A stretch of 64,000 nucleotides of DNA, taken from positions 378,749 to 442,748 of the forward strand of contig MNCI01035111.1 of the NCBI GenBank assembly GCA_015680685.1, read 5' to 3'. This document shows positions 1-10,697 of this stretch, piece by piece; position 1 is the stretch's first letter, and each line of letters starts with the position of its first letter. A program made the translations under genes and the position numbers. The DNA is from Gnetum montanum. Lineage: Eukaryota > Streptophyta > Gnetopsida > Gnetales > Gnetaceae. Below the pieces are notes generated by a model that was given only the letters and a program-made list of their open reading frames with translations, searched no databases and was not told the DNA's origin.

Positions 1-222
1 ACCCACAAAACCTTTAGACCTTTAGAGATTGTTATAGTTGATTACTTGCCATGAAGATCAAACGCATGGGTAAGGAACATGAAATGCAAAAGCAAACTAG
101 ACTGTAAACAGGGGTTTCTAAAAAGAAACGTTGATAAAAGAAAACTCTCTCCTTTCCAAACTCCGAATGCTAAAACTAAAAAATTTCATTTCGGTGGAGC
201 TATTTGACTGCAGCTGTATGAT
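1..222. repeat. Segmental duplication copy 1 (partner 53514-53735)
   Basis: This stretch aligns without any gap to 53514-53735, in the same orientation at a constant offset of 53513. I count 13 substitutions in 222 positions, about 6 percent. It covers the minus-strand 3' flank and the last codons of the RS-domain reading frame at 200-403. Similarity stops sharply at 222, where copy 1 continues into the RS codons and copy 2 does not. Confidence 0.9.
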
Positions 223-403
223 GATGATGGCGCTGCGGGGAACGAGAACGATGACGTTTCCGCGGAGGCGAGCGAGAGCGAGACCTCGAGCTGGATCTTT
301 TTGCTGGTGACGCTACTGTTGGCCACACCGTCTCACCCCATGATCGGTGGTGAGCAGTTGCAGCTATTTTTCTCGCTATTGCAAACCCGGCTTTGACACA
401 CAT
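200..403 (-). pseudogene. RS-domain C-terminal exon or fragment of a splicing-factor-like gene
   Basis: The frame encodes a run of alternating Arg and Ser (RSSSRSRSRSPPRKRHRSRS) followed by a His stretch and a stop. This composition is typical of the RS tails of SR splicing factors and related nuclear proteins, which bind other spliceosomal proteins and are phosphorylated. No RNA-recognition motif or zinc knuckle lies upstream on this strand; instead a syntaxin-like start is found at 439-576. The first 30 or so residues of the frame resemble no family I know, so the true exon may begin internally. It could be the last exon of a gene whose other exons were lost, or a chimera made by rearrangement. 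I cannot name the parent gene. Confidence 0.45.
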
Positions 404-438
404 CTTCGTTTGTGGAGAAGTTCGGTGTGTACTGACCG

Positions 439-576
439 TTATGCGTTGATATGGCGCTGCGTCTCAAGCCCTAACGGAGGCAGCCAGCAGCGCTCAGCCA
501 TTTTGGCTTTGATTTCTTCCGGAAGCTGCGCGGCTTCGCTGTACTCCTTCATCCATTGATCTGCAGACCCTGCCAT
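439..576 (-). pseudogene. SYP5-like (SYP51/52) syntaxin N-terminus, truncated
   Basis: The ATG at 576 opens a 45-codon frame beginning MAGSADQWMKEYSEAAQLPE and ending GLETQRHINA before a TAA. Plant SYP51/SYP52 Qc-SNAREs, which act at the prevacuolar compartment and vacuole, start with the same pattern: a WMxxYNEAxKL helix, then a Gly/Pro-rich turn, then xxQRxxxAIRRKI. Here the frame stops exactly where AIRRKI is expected, and the following bases look like that motif shifted by one base. The rest of the protein (SNARE helix, membrane anchor) is absent; an RS-type reading frame follows on the same strand. A GA-rich leader of the kind seen in plant 5' UTRs precedes the ATG. It may be a first exon cut off by rearrangement, or a dead copy. 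The family call is from motif memory, not a search. Confidence 0.6.
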
Positions 577-892
577 GATGATTTCAGATTCTTGCTCTGC
601 GTTCTTTCTCGTCCGATTAGACCCGATTCCCGATGCCCTAAATTCTTCTTCTTCTTCCTCTTGTGGCCACCTTCGATTTGATGGGATTTGTTGCTTTTGT
701 GAGGCTGCAAGGAAGTTCAGAACCCTAAATTGACCTAGTTCATAAAAATCAACAAATTATTCAAGATTTTCAGTTATGGACGAAAACACGCACACTCGTG
801 GTGAGGGTTTTCCTGGGTCAAGGTAGCAGAAGAGTGTGAGGAAAGTGCACAGCATCATGTTCTGCTTTTCCTCAGAAGTTCATCTACCTCAC
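577..892 (-). other. Leader and upstream region of the SYP5-like fragment
   Basis: There is no coding signal. On the minus strand the 100 bases before the syntaxin-like ATG are rich in GAAGAAGAA, like a plant 5' UTR. No convincing TATA box is seen. The L1 LINE starts near the distal end. Confidence 0.3.
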
Positions 893-916
893 CTTAAATT
901 GATTTTTTTTTACAAG

Positions 917-1656
917 ATGATATTTTTGAAACAGTTTCTAAAGATTTTGCATCTCATTTTATTTTATTTTTTCAAATTGTGGGATTTTTACCAAGGTCCC
1001 CAAGTTTAAACACTCAAGTCTATAGCCTCCTTCAACCCTATGGCATTCACGTTTCTCATGCTCGATACCATGCTCATCATTTCATTTTGGTAGAATTATC
1101 CGATGCCTCTTAGGTCGAAAATGCTCTCTCTCAAAAAACTTTTCCAACAAGGAATGCAACCCTAATTGCACACACATGGAGTTTTGACTTTAATGTTAAC
1201 GACCTGGCTTTTAATATAATTCCCTGTTACGTGGAACTGCCCAACATTCCACTCATTTTCTCATCTGTTAAGAGGGACATTGTGAGCATCCTGAGCCCTA
1301 TTATTTCCAATCATTGTACGACGATCAATAGAACTCAAATTCGCCATTATTGTATTGAACTAGATATAGCTCTTCGGAAGACCTCATTAAGACTCGCTGC
1401 TGGTAGAAAAATCTTCACCCAAAAAGTGGATTACTTTTACCTTCCAAACTCATGTAGCTATTATCACAGGGTCAAGCATCATATCTCGACATGTCCTATT
1501 CTAGCCAGGAAGAAACAACCTGTAGCATCTCAGAAGACTCATTCCCCAATCACACCAGTACGCCCACCCTTAGTATCCTTTAAATTCGAATCTCCTCTCC
1601 CAACAACTCCTCAATCCTTCTCTCAGTCTAACCCCCCCAAGCTACAGAAACAATAG
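917..1656 (+). pseudogene. LINE ORF1 (DUF4283-like, zinc-knuckle remnant)
   Basis: One frame runs from about 917 to 1656 with a single TAG near 1110. It matches the order of conserved positions in plant L1 ORF1 proteins: an aromatic start (FFQIVGFLPRSPSL), a central WSFDFN block, a V-ELPNIPLIF block, and an RxCIELDIAL block near 1340-1370. A remnant knuckle, NSCSYYHRVKHHISTCP, ends the domain; the second Cys of CX2CX4HX4C has become Tyr. A Pro/Ser-rich tail follows. ORF1 proteins bind LINE RNA. No start codon is convincing because the 5' end is mutated. Confidence 0.7.
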
Positions 1657-1928
1657 TTAGGTACTCACACCTCCATCCATGTCATCCCTTCAAACATTGT
1701 CAAGGACTTATTCTCGGAGGATGAGTTTGTGGTGGCCAGTGAAAGGAAACGAGTCAAAGCTTCCTTTAGTTCTACTCCTCCTTCCAACTCCTCTTCACTA
1801 GACACTTCCATGGCCCTTGTCCCCACCAACAACTCTTTTGCCCTCCTGTCAGGAACAAAGGAAACTGATACTTTGACTTCCGAACCTTCCGTTGACCTCC
1901 CATCCAAACTACTACCCCTTTTTCCCCA

Positions 1929-4900
1929 TGAATCTCCTTTCTTGGAACGTTCCAGGCCTTACTGGTAGGCTTCGATGGAAGCGAGCAGGAAACTTTATAT
2001 CTAGTCTTAATATGGCCTTTGATTTCATTCTCCTTCAAGAAATTAAGATCTCAATCGTCCTTTTATCCTATTCTGCCCACTGGTTTCTTCCTCACTCCTC
2101 AATCCTAGCAATGTCCCATGCGAGTGGGAAAGGAGGCGTAGCCATTCTCCTCTCATTCTACTAGAAAACTAAAATCCTTCAAAGTGGTTTTGATTTTGGG
2201 CATAGAGTTTCCTGGGCCACCTTCTCATCCTTGCATGGTCCTTTTGGCATTTGCTTGATATATACCCCAAATGACTCCACAAAACGGGCTCTTCTTTGGC
2301 AAGAACTTGCAACTGCTCTTCCCCCAATGCCTTGGATATTCGAAGGAGATTTTAATATGGTAGAATAACCTCAAGATAAGCTCGGAGGGGTGTTTCTTCA
2401 ACTGCCCTATCTCGAGTATTAGACCTGGTCCGCCTTTAAAAAAGGATTTTACCTCTCAGACGGGGAAGACAACTCCACATGCGTTCCCCTCCATAGATTT
2501 ACTTGGAGCAATCTCCGTCTTGGGCAGGCTTGCATCTACAGTAGGTTAGATAGGTTCTATTTCTCCACCCTTTCCTTTTGGCAAGCCTTCTCCACCACTA
2601 CAGTTCATCACCATGCCACCTTATCCGACCATCTTCCTATCTCCATATCTATCAAGATTCATGGTAGCCCTAATCGATAAAAATTCCATCTTTTTAGACT
2701 ACACAACAACTATTTTTCTTCAACAATTGCCCAACTTCTTCTATCCAACCTTTGGAATGCTGAACCTAGGCCCCTAAATCAGGTGGGTTGGATTAATTGG
2801 TGGCATCGTGCTTCATGTCGAGTGTGAAACTTTGCTCGTTTGTATGATAAGATGGTGGCTGCTCGAGCCAAACATGAATACAACAAAATTCACCTCACTA
2901 TTGAACATCTCACTAATAAACTAGCTCAAGATCCCTTCAATACTCTAGTTCACGAGGAGCTAGCTAGAGCATGCATTGCCTTCCAACATTGGGAAGTGTA
3001 CCGAGCACAAAGTTCCTTAACTTAAAGTCAGCTCACTTGGTTAAATATTCAAGACAAACATTGTAAGGAATTTTTAAATATCTTAATACTGCTTCCCCTT
3101 CGCATGCTATTGAAAAAATCTCATGTGGTGGTACCACCATTACTGACCACAATAGTATACTCTCCTTTCTTAAGCGCCACTACAAAACCCTTTTTGCAAC
3201 TACCCCAATGGAAATATCTTCGTTTAAGGCTGCCACCTCCAATTATCCTCGCCTTATTAATCCCACTATGCTACAAAGTCTTGACGCTGATATCACTATG
3301 GTGGAGCTACGGGAGGCCTGTTCCAAGTTAAGTTGAGGAAAGGCTCCTGGTTATGATGGTTCTCATAGAATTTTTTCAAGATCATTGGGATTTGATGGAA
3401 AAGGATCTTTTGCAGGTCATAAACGAGGCTCTCTTAACTGGTTCCCCTGGGCCCAATATAAATCAAGGGGTAATTCATCTCCTCCCAAAGTCTGGGGATC
3501 TAACCGATATCTCCAATTGGCATCCCATAACTCTTCTCAATGTAGTGTATAACATGTGGGTGAAGTGCCTTGCCTTACAGCTGAAAAACATTCTTGGTTA
3601 GATCATATCTCCCTAGCAAACAAGATTTGTTCCTAGTAGATATATTTTAGACAATGTGGTCGTGGCATGGGAAGGTCTCAAGTGGGTTGAGGATGATGGA
3701 CACGATATTCTCCTTGTGAAACTTGATTACGCCAAGGGTTATGACAACATTAAGTGGGATTTTATCTTGTAGACTATGACCAAACTTGGTTTTCGACCTA
3801 AGTTCTTGCATATGGTGAAATGCTTATTCTCAGATGCTACTACAAGAATTGCCACTACCTTCGGCATTACCTCTCCCTTTCCAATACATAGGTCTGTGCG
3901 GTAAGGTTGCCCTCTCGCCCCTATCTCTTTATCATCGCATCAAACTTTCTTTGTCATCAAATTAACCTGGACATTCAAACTAAAGTTCTCACTGGGGTCT
4001 GCCTTTCCTCCTCTCAACAACAACTTCTTAATATGCACTTCACCGATGAATCCTTTTTTCTAGTTCAAAACACAGCCACCAATTTGCATCGCCTCTTATC
4101 AAGGGTGGAGCAATATTGCACACTCTCAGGTTCCACAATTAATTGGATAAAATCCTCTATTTATATATTTAAGGGCAATTACAAACATGTGACCAACTAT
4201 AATTAGAAGCGGCTTCAGGATCAAGACATCGTTAGGATTTTGGGAATCTCTTTTCGTTTTAGAGGTTCAACATCTATTCTTTGGGAGCAAGTTATTTATC
4301 AAATTCAAAAGAAACTCGATAAATGAAAAACTAAACCCCTCACACTTGCAGGTAAATACCTTGTTTGTAAGTCCATATGCGCGTCCACCCATGTTTATTA
4401 CTCTTCATGTTGGGCCCCCTCCCAAGCTTCCTACTAGAAGCTAGAACAGTTATTCCATGACTTTATGTGGTCCTCCAAGGATTCTTAGAAAGGATTTCAT
4501 CGTGTCGCTTGGAATATTATTACTCTCCCCAAGAATAAGGGTGGCTTTGGCTTTTGAACTCCTATAAGCAAGCAATTACCCTGGTTGCTAAGTGGTTGGT
4601 ATAGCATTTTTATGCCTTAGATATTATAGGGACCCTCCTCCAATTAAGGATTCATCAAGCATTTCCTAAAAATAAGACCTTTTGGAAAGGCATCCATTTC
4701 TTCAATTGGATCCTTTCCCCCCTCACTATCATTCTTCCTGGATCTCATGTTTTCAAAAACATTTGGAGGGCCTGGCAAATTCTACACACTCACATTGATT
4801 GGACTAATGTTAAGATCAACCCTACTATCCTCTCTAGAGTGTGTCCGTGGTGGTTACCTCTATCGCCCACTACCCTTGCTATCACAAATGCTAAGTTGGC

Positions 4901-5750
4901 TACCTCGTGGTATCGAAAGGGTGTCATTTCCTTGAATTGTCTTAGGCTAGCTAGTTGTTGGATTTTGGGGGTCAAGTTTAACACTTTGTATGGGGAGTTG
5001 GCTGCAATGAACCATTGCCTAGTTCAGATTTACTCTTTTCTCCATGGTCACTGGCAACTTGATGTTATAGTGCAAAGCCTTTTTCATGGCCTTCAATGGC
5101 TTAATGGGGTTAAACTCCTGCCCTACCGGCCATCTGTCCCCTTTCATCTCATGCATGATCCATCTGAAGTCATTCAACGTTGCAATAAGTACTGGCACAA
5201 ACAAAAGTCAGAAACATTTTGGATCCCTCTCTTCCAACATATTTGGAAACTTCCAACCCTCCCTAAAATTAAGCAGTTCCTCTGGTGTCTCCTCCACCAT
5301 GGTCTACCTATTGGAAAACATTTAGAATATCTGGGGATTCCCAATCCCAATTGCCCTTTATGTGGTGGACAAGATGACTTTGTCCATGTATTTTGGAAAT
5401 GTCCCTTTGCTCAACATATGTGGTAGTGGGCTTCCAAAGCTTTTCCATCATACAAGATATCTCAAGAGCATGTCATATTTGGATTCTTGAACATTACTTT
5501 TGCTAATCTTAATTTTCTGTGGAAAGTTATTAGGCCTACTATTTTATATTATATTTCGAAGCGAAGATGCAATGTTCTATTTCATAAGATAGATTATTCT
5601 AATAAATGTTTGCTTACCGGGTTGGAGATGTTGCAGATCTTTCACCTCACTCATTTTCAACTCACATCTCAAGCATCCAAGTTCAATTTGGACAATCATC
5701 AATTGGTCCATCTCTTGTAGCTATGCAAAAGACCTGTGTGTTCCAATTAC
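1929..5750 (+). pseudogene. LINE ORF2: endonuclease, reverse transcriptase, zf-RVT
   Basis: The ATG at 1929 begins MNLLSWNVPGL, the usual start of the endonuclease domain; LLQEIK near 2035 is the metal-binding Glu motif, GDFNMVE near 2350 and LSDHLPIS near 2625 are the other catalytic motifs. Reverse-transcriptase blocks follow: GKAPGYDG near 3345, LLPKSGD and NWHPITLLN near 3485-3540, a DYAKGYD box near 3725, and HFTDESFF near 4040 in place of the catalytic F-ADD. CPLCGGQDDFVHVFWKCP near 5360 is the C-terminal zinc-finger region. At least ten stops and several frame changes interrupt it, and the second catalytic Asp is Glu. It is not translatable as one protein. Confidence 0.85.
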
Positions 5751-5864
5751 ACTTAGCATCAGTAATCTTTGCAAGGAAGCTTTTCTTTTTCATTNGAAAA
5801 GACCTGTGTGTTCCAATTACACTTAGCATCAGTAATCTTTGCAAGGAAGCTTTTCTTTTTCATT
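5727..5864. other. Assembly join: identical 68-base copies around one N
   Basis: Bases 5727-5794 are repeated identically at 5797-5864, with a single N at 5795. The pattern (unmerged contig overlap plus one N) recurs at four other places in this window, so I read it as a scaffolding artefact rather than a tandem duplication. Confidence 0.85.
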
Positions 5865-6110
5865 ATGTGGAGTCACCATTGGAACTCTCTCTATCCTTAA
5901 TTGAGAGCTCTTTGCCTCATCTAATTCTAGGTCATTCTATTTTATAACAAGCCAGTATGTGTGGACATTTGGTTGTGCCCCAACTTGGGTTTCCTCCTTT
6001 AATACTCGTTTATTTCTAAGGCATTTCCTGAGTGTCATTCACAAACCCTATGACTTATTCAAGTTGTTGTAATTTATGCACCTTTAATTTCAATAAAACT
6101 TCTTTTTGGG

Positions 6111-7169
6111 GTTCGACACCCCCCACAAATACTACCACTTGCTTGTTGTGATACAAATATTCATACTAAGCCACAATTTTCTATCTTAAATCTGTTAGCT
6201 ATTTTAAGTTCTAAGTATAAATATTAAAAAGTGATGTAAATTTTGTTAAGAGTGACCTTCTTTCCTATTAATAATTAATTTTCTTTATTTATTTTTTTTA
6301 AAATGTTAATTGTAAGGTTGTACTTGAGTAGATAATCCTAAAATCAAAAGGTTTTTTCTTTCCTTTTTTTCTTTTCTTGATGATTTCTACTTGGTGTCAA
6401 GCTTGTGTTATACTTTGAATTTTCTTTACTCATTATTAATATTTATTAGGGGTTTGATACTCCTTCCCACTTTTAAATTTATCTAATAACTTTAAAAACT
6501 TTTGTTTTTATAATCTCTTTAAAATAAAATTTCTACTTTCTAGTTTTACAATCCCTTCAGAATATATTTATTCTTATGAAATGGGGTATTGCCAAAAAGT
6601 GTTCTTTCAAATCATGGTTTCTAGTAATAAAGAATCATGTAGGACCTATACTATGTGGTCCTTGACCTTCATACTTCGCATTCAACATCATCTCTTAGGT
6701 TCACAAGCTCCTTGATGTCCTCACAACATAATTCGACATTAGTTCAAGTGTTAGAAGAAGTTCTAGAAGCTTAGAATTATAGCTTGGAAAAATTGAAAAA
6801 TTTTGATCTCTTTATAACACTGACATTGATGTCAGCATTAACACCACTTCTCTTGTGACTAGTGTTGCCCAGTCTCATAAGTTAAACTTGAAAAAACAAA
6901 CTCCAAGTAAACTCTACTTAACTTCAAGGTCAAATTTGGCAACTCTAAGCCTATAAATATAGGATCAAACCCTAAATTTATGGCCGATTTTTGGAGATAT
7001 AAAGTACTTTTTAAAATTTTAGAGACCAAGAGCACTAACATTTGTCTTTTACACATCTAGTACATGTTCCACAACTATCATAGCCCCTCTTGGTATTCTA
7101 TGAGTTTAGTTTAGTGTCCAAGTTCTTGACAACCCAAGCACTAACACTAACATAGCATCAATGTTAATT
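6111..7169. other. Intergenic, AT-rich, no gene seen
   Basis: No coding frame with family resemblance is present. A TATA-like CTATAAATATAGG sits at about 6951 (plus), in a context that resembles the promoter part of an LTR, but I found no matching LTR partner in the window. Tracts of T are frequent at 6240-6560. Confidence 0.4.
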
Positions 7170-7988
7170 TGGTGAACCATGATATCAGGGCCGCGATATT
7201 AGGTTCATGATATCGGAGCCTACCATGCAATGTTGGATACCCAATATTGGGACCTATCTCCTTGCTTATAAATAATAGGTAGGCGCACTTGGTTTTGCAA
7301 TAGTTAGTTAGACCCTTAGCTGAACTCTTGCCTTTTCTCCCTCCTAGAGTTAGAATTATTTCTAGGTGCCCGCAGTAAGAGGCATAAAGTAAATGGATCT
7401 TTATTCAAGCATTGTGTACCTGAGCACACCTTGTATATGGTAATAAAGACAAACTTTGTGATAAACCTTGTAGCATTCAGAATAGATTAATTAATGTTAA
7501 TTACTATTACTTAATGCTTTTCTTAGTTAATTAATGATTCTCTCTCACCCTACAACTCTCCTAAGTAAGCACACACAGTACGATCACTTCGAGCATGCAT
7601 GTAACACTTGGTAACCCAGTAACGATTAGCGTTTCGTAACTCTAGTAGTGTTACACTGGTTCAGGATGTGTACGACAAGTGAGAACAGATACTGGTGTTA
7701 GGATTAGATAGAACTTAGTTAATGAGTAGTTAAGTTAAATTAGTCACTTAGTTATCTCTTTCCTCCCTTATTAGCATAAGACATAAAAACATAAAAGATA
7801 TAAAAATCATATGCCTCAAGCTTACTTAACCATACAATCATGAAATACAAGTAAGTTTGGGAACACAATGATTAACCAACCCGTCCTTGTTCAAGGTGCA
7901 TAAGCACTTAGTCCTTGGAATTTGACCGGATCATGCTTGTACGCTCGTATTTGTATGGTTGAGTGTAGGGATACCTCGCCGCTCATCA
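7170..7988 (+). repeat. Element A 5' LTR
   Basis: It begins TGGTGAACCATGATATC (related to TGATGA at other copies) and ends CTCATCA. The U3 part carries GATATC-type repeats, a TATAAATA box lies near 7267, and the end is one base before the primer site. It is closely related to 21703-23175 and to the solo LTR at 23525-24372. Confidence 0.85.
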
Positions 7989-7989
7989 T

Positions 7990-8007
7990 TGGCATCGTTG
8001 CCAAGGA
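7990..8007 (+). promoter_or_regulatory. Primer binding site, tRNA-Asp type (element A)
   Basis: TGGCATCGTTGCCAAGGA differs at three positions from the TGGCGCCGTTGCCGGGGA complement of the plant tRNA-Asp 3' end, the primer used by Athila/Tat-lineage elements. It begins one base after the LTR. Confidence 0.8.
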
Positions 8008-8099
8008 CTTAGTTGTTTGTGCACTAAGTAGAACTTAGAAAATCATTCACATCGTTGGAGCAAACCCTTAGGGTTGGTTGAGAAAAAGAAAATGATACA

Positions 8100-10447
8100 T
8101 TGCACACTGAACATACAAGTATGTCTCCTTCTTCATACGAAAGTGCTTCATTGCCTAGGTCTGAAACAGGAAACAATTGGCGGCATAATACACATGACAT
8201 TGATCTACCAGTCCCTCAACAGTTACAAGTGGTATATATTCACCTTGATGAGTATATAATAGACTTCACCTTTATCCTCCATCAAGATGAACAACTACGT
8301 TGGTGAGACTTATACGGTAACATAGTGTTACCTCCTGATCGTTCAATCCCAAGCATGCTTCTTCGTGCTCTCACACGAATTGGCATGCAACACTTACACA
8401 CAGAATACGTTGTACAAGACCATGACTCAAGAGAATCACATCCCATAGAGACACAATGTCAAAGGGACTTGCAACAGGAGAGACATCATAAGTCTTTGAA
8501 GGGTAAGTGGTCCCAGGATGTCCCACAAGTCTTAAGCAAAATTGAGGGTGATGAACCTACCTTAGGTAGTTGCCCACACAACGATGTTCCTCCCCTTGAC
8601 TTTGGCCAAGGGGTTGTGTATCAGAACCTTCATTCCACTATTCATAATCTAGGTTCTAATACCCATGGGCACAAAGGGTTCAAAAAGAGACACGGACACA
8701 TGATAAAGGTGGACATTCTGATAGCAATCACGATCGAGGTTGAGATCGCTGAAGAGAAGGTATCAGACACTATCATGGTGATGGTTCTTCTTCTTCTTTA
8801 CCTTCATCATCTCCTTCACCCTCTCCTTCAGTATCCAAGCGTAGTCATAAAGAAAAAGACCATGGGGATAAAGGTAGGAAAAATGGAAGTCATAAACGAA
8901 ATAGCCAGGAAAGGGGACGAGGGCACTCTCAAGAATCACAACATAGAAGAAGGAAGAGTAGGGAACAATGTAGGCATCATAGATGCCATGAACGAGATGA
9001 TCATGATGAACCCCTACTCACTACTCGGAGTATGTTAGACATAATTAAGGCTATTAGAATTCCAACAAGGCACCAAAACGATAGTAGAATCAAGACATTA
9101 GATATGAACAACATCCCACGATTTGAAGGGGGATACAACGTTGACCCTCAGAATCACTTACAAGCATTCCATGATGTGTGTGCCTTACAAAACATAGAGA
9201 ACGAATGGAAAAAACTTAAGTTGTTCCCATGGACACTAGTCAAAGAAGCGGAGAGCTAGTACCGATCCTTAGAACCGAAATCCATTCGTAGGTGGAGTAC
9301 CATGTTAGAATTGTTCAATGATAAGTACCAAACGTACTCCCAAGTGTCCAATCTGTGAAAGAAAATCCAAGGATGGAAATAATGAGGACATGAACCCTTG
9401 GATGATGCCATGGGCTGATACTATGCACTGTTACATCATTGTCCTAGCCATGGTTATTCGCAAAGGGATCAACTGTGTCATCTCATAGATGGGCTTAGGC
9501 ATGAAACAAGAAGAACCCTTGGGACTTATGCCCAAGGAAGACTATACAAGCTTAGGTCCCATCAAATTCAAAGACTATTGGAGAAAGTTGCTAAGGAAAA
9601 AGGTGAGCTACGGAAGAGAGAAAGTGCGGAAGAGTATAATAGAGATCCTTCCCTCTGAAAGAAGGAAGTAAGATTTTGTGAGGATGAAGAAGAGTCATCA
9701 CTCGAAGAGATGGTGAATAGGAAAACTTTGCCTATCCAAAATTTGACATTAGAAGTATTAGAAAAGGTAGACCAAATGTAGGATTCCCTAGACAATAGAT
9801 TTCAAACTATTCTTAAATTAGTAGAGGAGTCTAGAGAGCAAGGTAGTGAAAAAAGAAAAAAGAGAGAAGTTGAACATGCACGTAACAAGGGTAAGGGAAA
9901 AGTTGCCATCATTGAAGAGTTTGTGGATTAAGAAATAGACAATGATAGTGGATTCCAGATATGTCAAGATGACCATCCTAAGGGATGTTTCCTTGTAATC
10001 TCATATCTACGGGAGTCTAGGGTGTATGCACTCAATCCATGATTGAATAAACAAAAAACACCCCGAAGGTTACCTTACCTCCAAGGTAACCCAAGACAGT
10101 TTCACCAACCCTTAATGTATTATCCAAGTGGAACTCCATCACAACTAATTGAGCAATATCAATAGTTGTAGCACCCACAATCATGGGGAATGCCACCACC
10201 AAGGCAACAGTACCCTTACCAACAACTTGACCCATACGGATATTATGTGCAGCACCTAATCTCTCCACATGACTCTACTGGTCACAATACTCCTCAACAT
10301 CACTACCAAGCCCATGAGTATTATGGGACTCCCTCTTCTAGGGGTGATATTCCACAAGCATATCATCCTTCTCATCTAGTCGCATCTCTTCCACCAATAG
10401 CTCCACTACCACCTACTCTCACGATGCAAGGTGAACTCCCTACCTAG
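8100..10447 (+). pseudogene. Element A gag
   Basis: The frame opens at about 8100 (MHTEHTSMSPSSYESASLPR), stops at 8304, and continues in several frames. After an Arg/Ser/His-rich stretch (8760-9030) comes the retrotransposon gag domain: FEGGYNVDPQNHLQAFHD near 9125, WKKLKLFPW near 9210, then KIQGWK near 9362 and HLIDGLRHETRRTLGTYAQ near 9480. A knuckle remnant ICQDDHPKGC sits near 9960, its first Cys lost, and a Gln/Pro/Tyr-rich tail ends at about 10447. Gag forms the particle that packages element RNA. Several stops and frame changes make it non-functional. Element D gag is colinear with it. Confidence 0.8.
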
Positions 10448-10697
10448 CCGCAGCAATGTAATGCCACAAGAGCTATTAACTCTCAACCTACTATTGGTCT
10501 CGACAACCGCATGAAGAAAAGACCTTTCTTTAGAACCAATAGTCCAACTAAGCCCTTACAATCACAAGCGGTTGATTCCTTAGATGCCTCAGTATTAATC
10601 AAAACTTCAGATCCTCCTTCAACCCAACCACTACACTTAACACATACATTCATGCTAACACATGCCATCATCGATTAGATAAAAGTTGGCCATCATG

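Larger units (their letters stand above)
893..6110 (+). mobile_element. L1-type LINE, near full length, heavily mutated
   Basis: The element carries, in order, an ORF1 with a DUF4283-like domain and zinc-knuckle remnant, then an ORF2 with apurinic-endonuclease, reverse-transcriptase and C-terminal zf-RVT regions. This is the standard architecture of plant L1 LINEs, which copy themselves by target-primed reverse transcription. Both frames contain many stops and shifts, so the element is dead. The 3' limit is set at the AATAAA-like signal near 6092; no clear poly(A) tail or target duplication was found. The 5' limit is approximate. A single-N assembly duplication lies inside its 3' part (5727-5864). 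Confidence 0.85.

Noticed and set aside
6948-6965. Host promoter with TATA box
   Set aside because: The CTATAAATATAGG lies among transposons with no downstream gene; an LTR remnant is as likely.
7165-7169. Target duplication for element A
   Set aside because: TAATT before the 5' LTR does not match the bases after the 3' LTR (CACAT), so no duplication is claimed.
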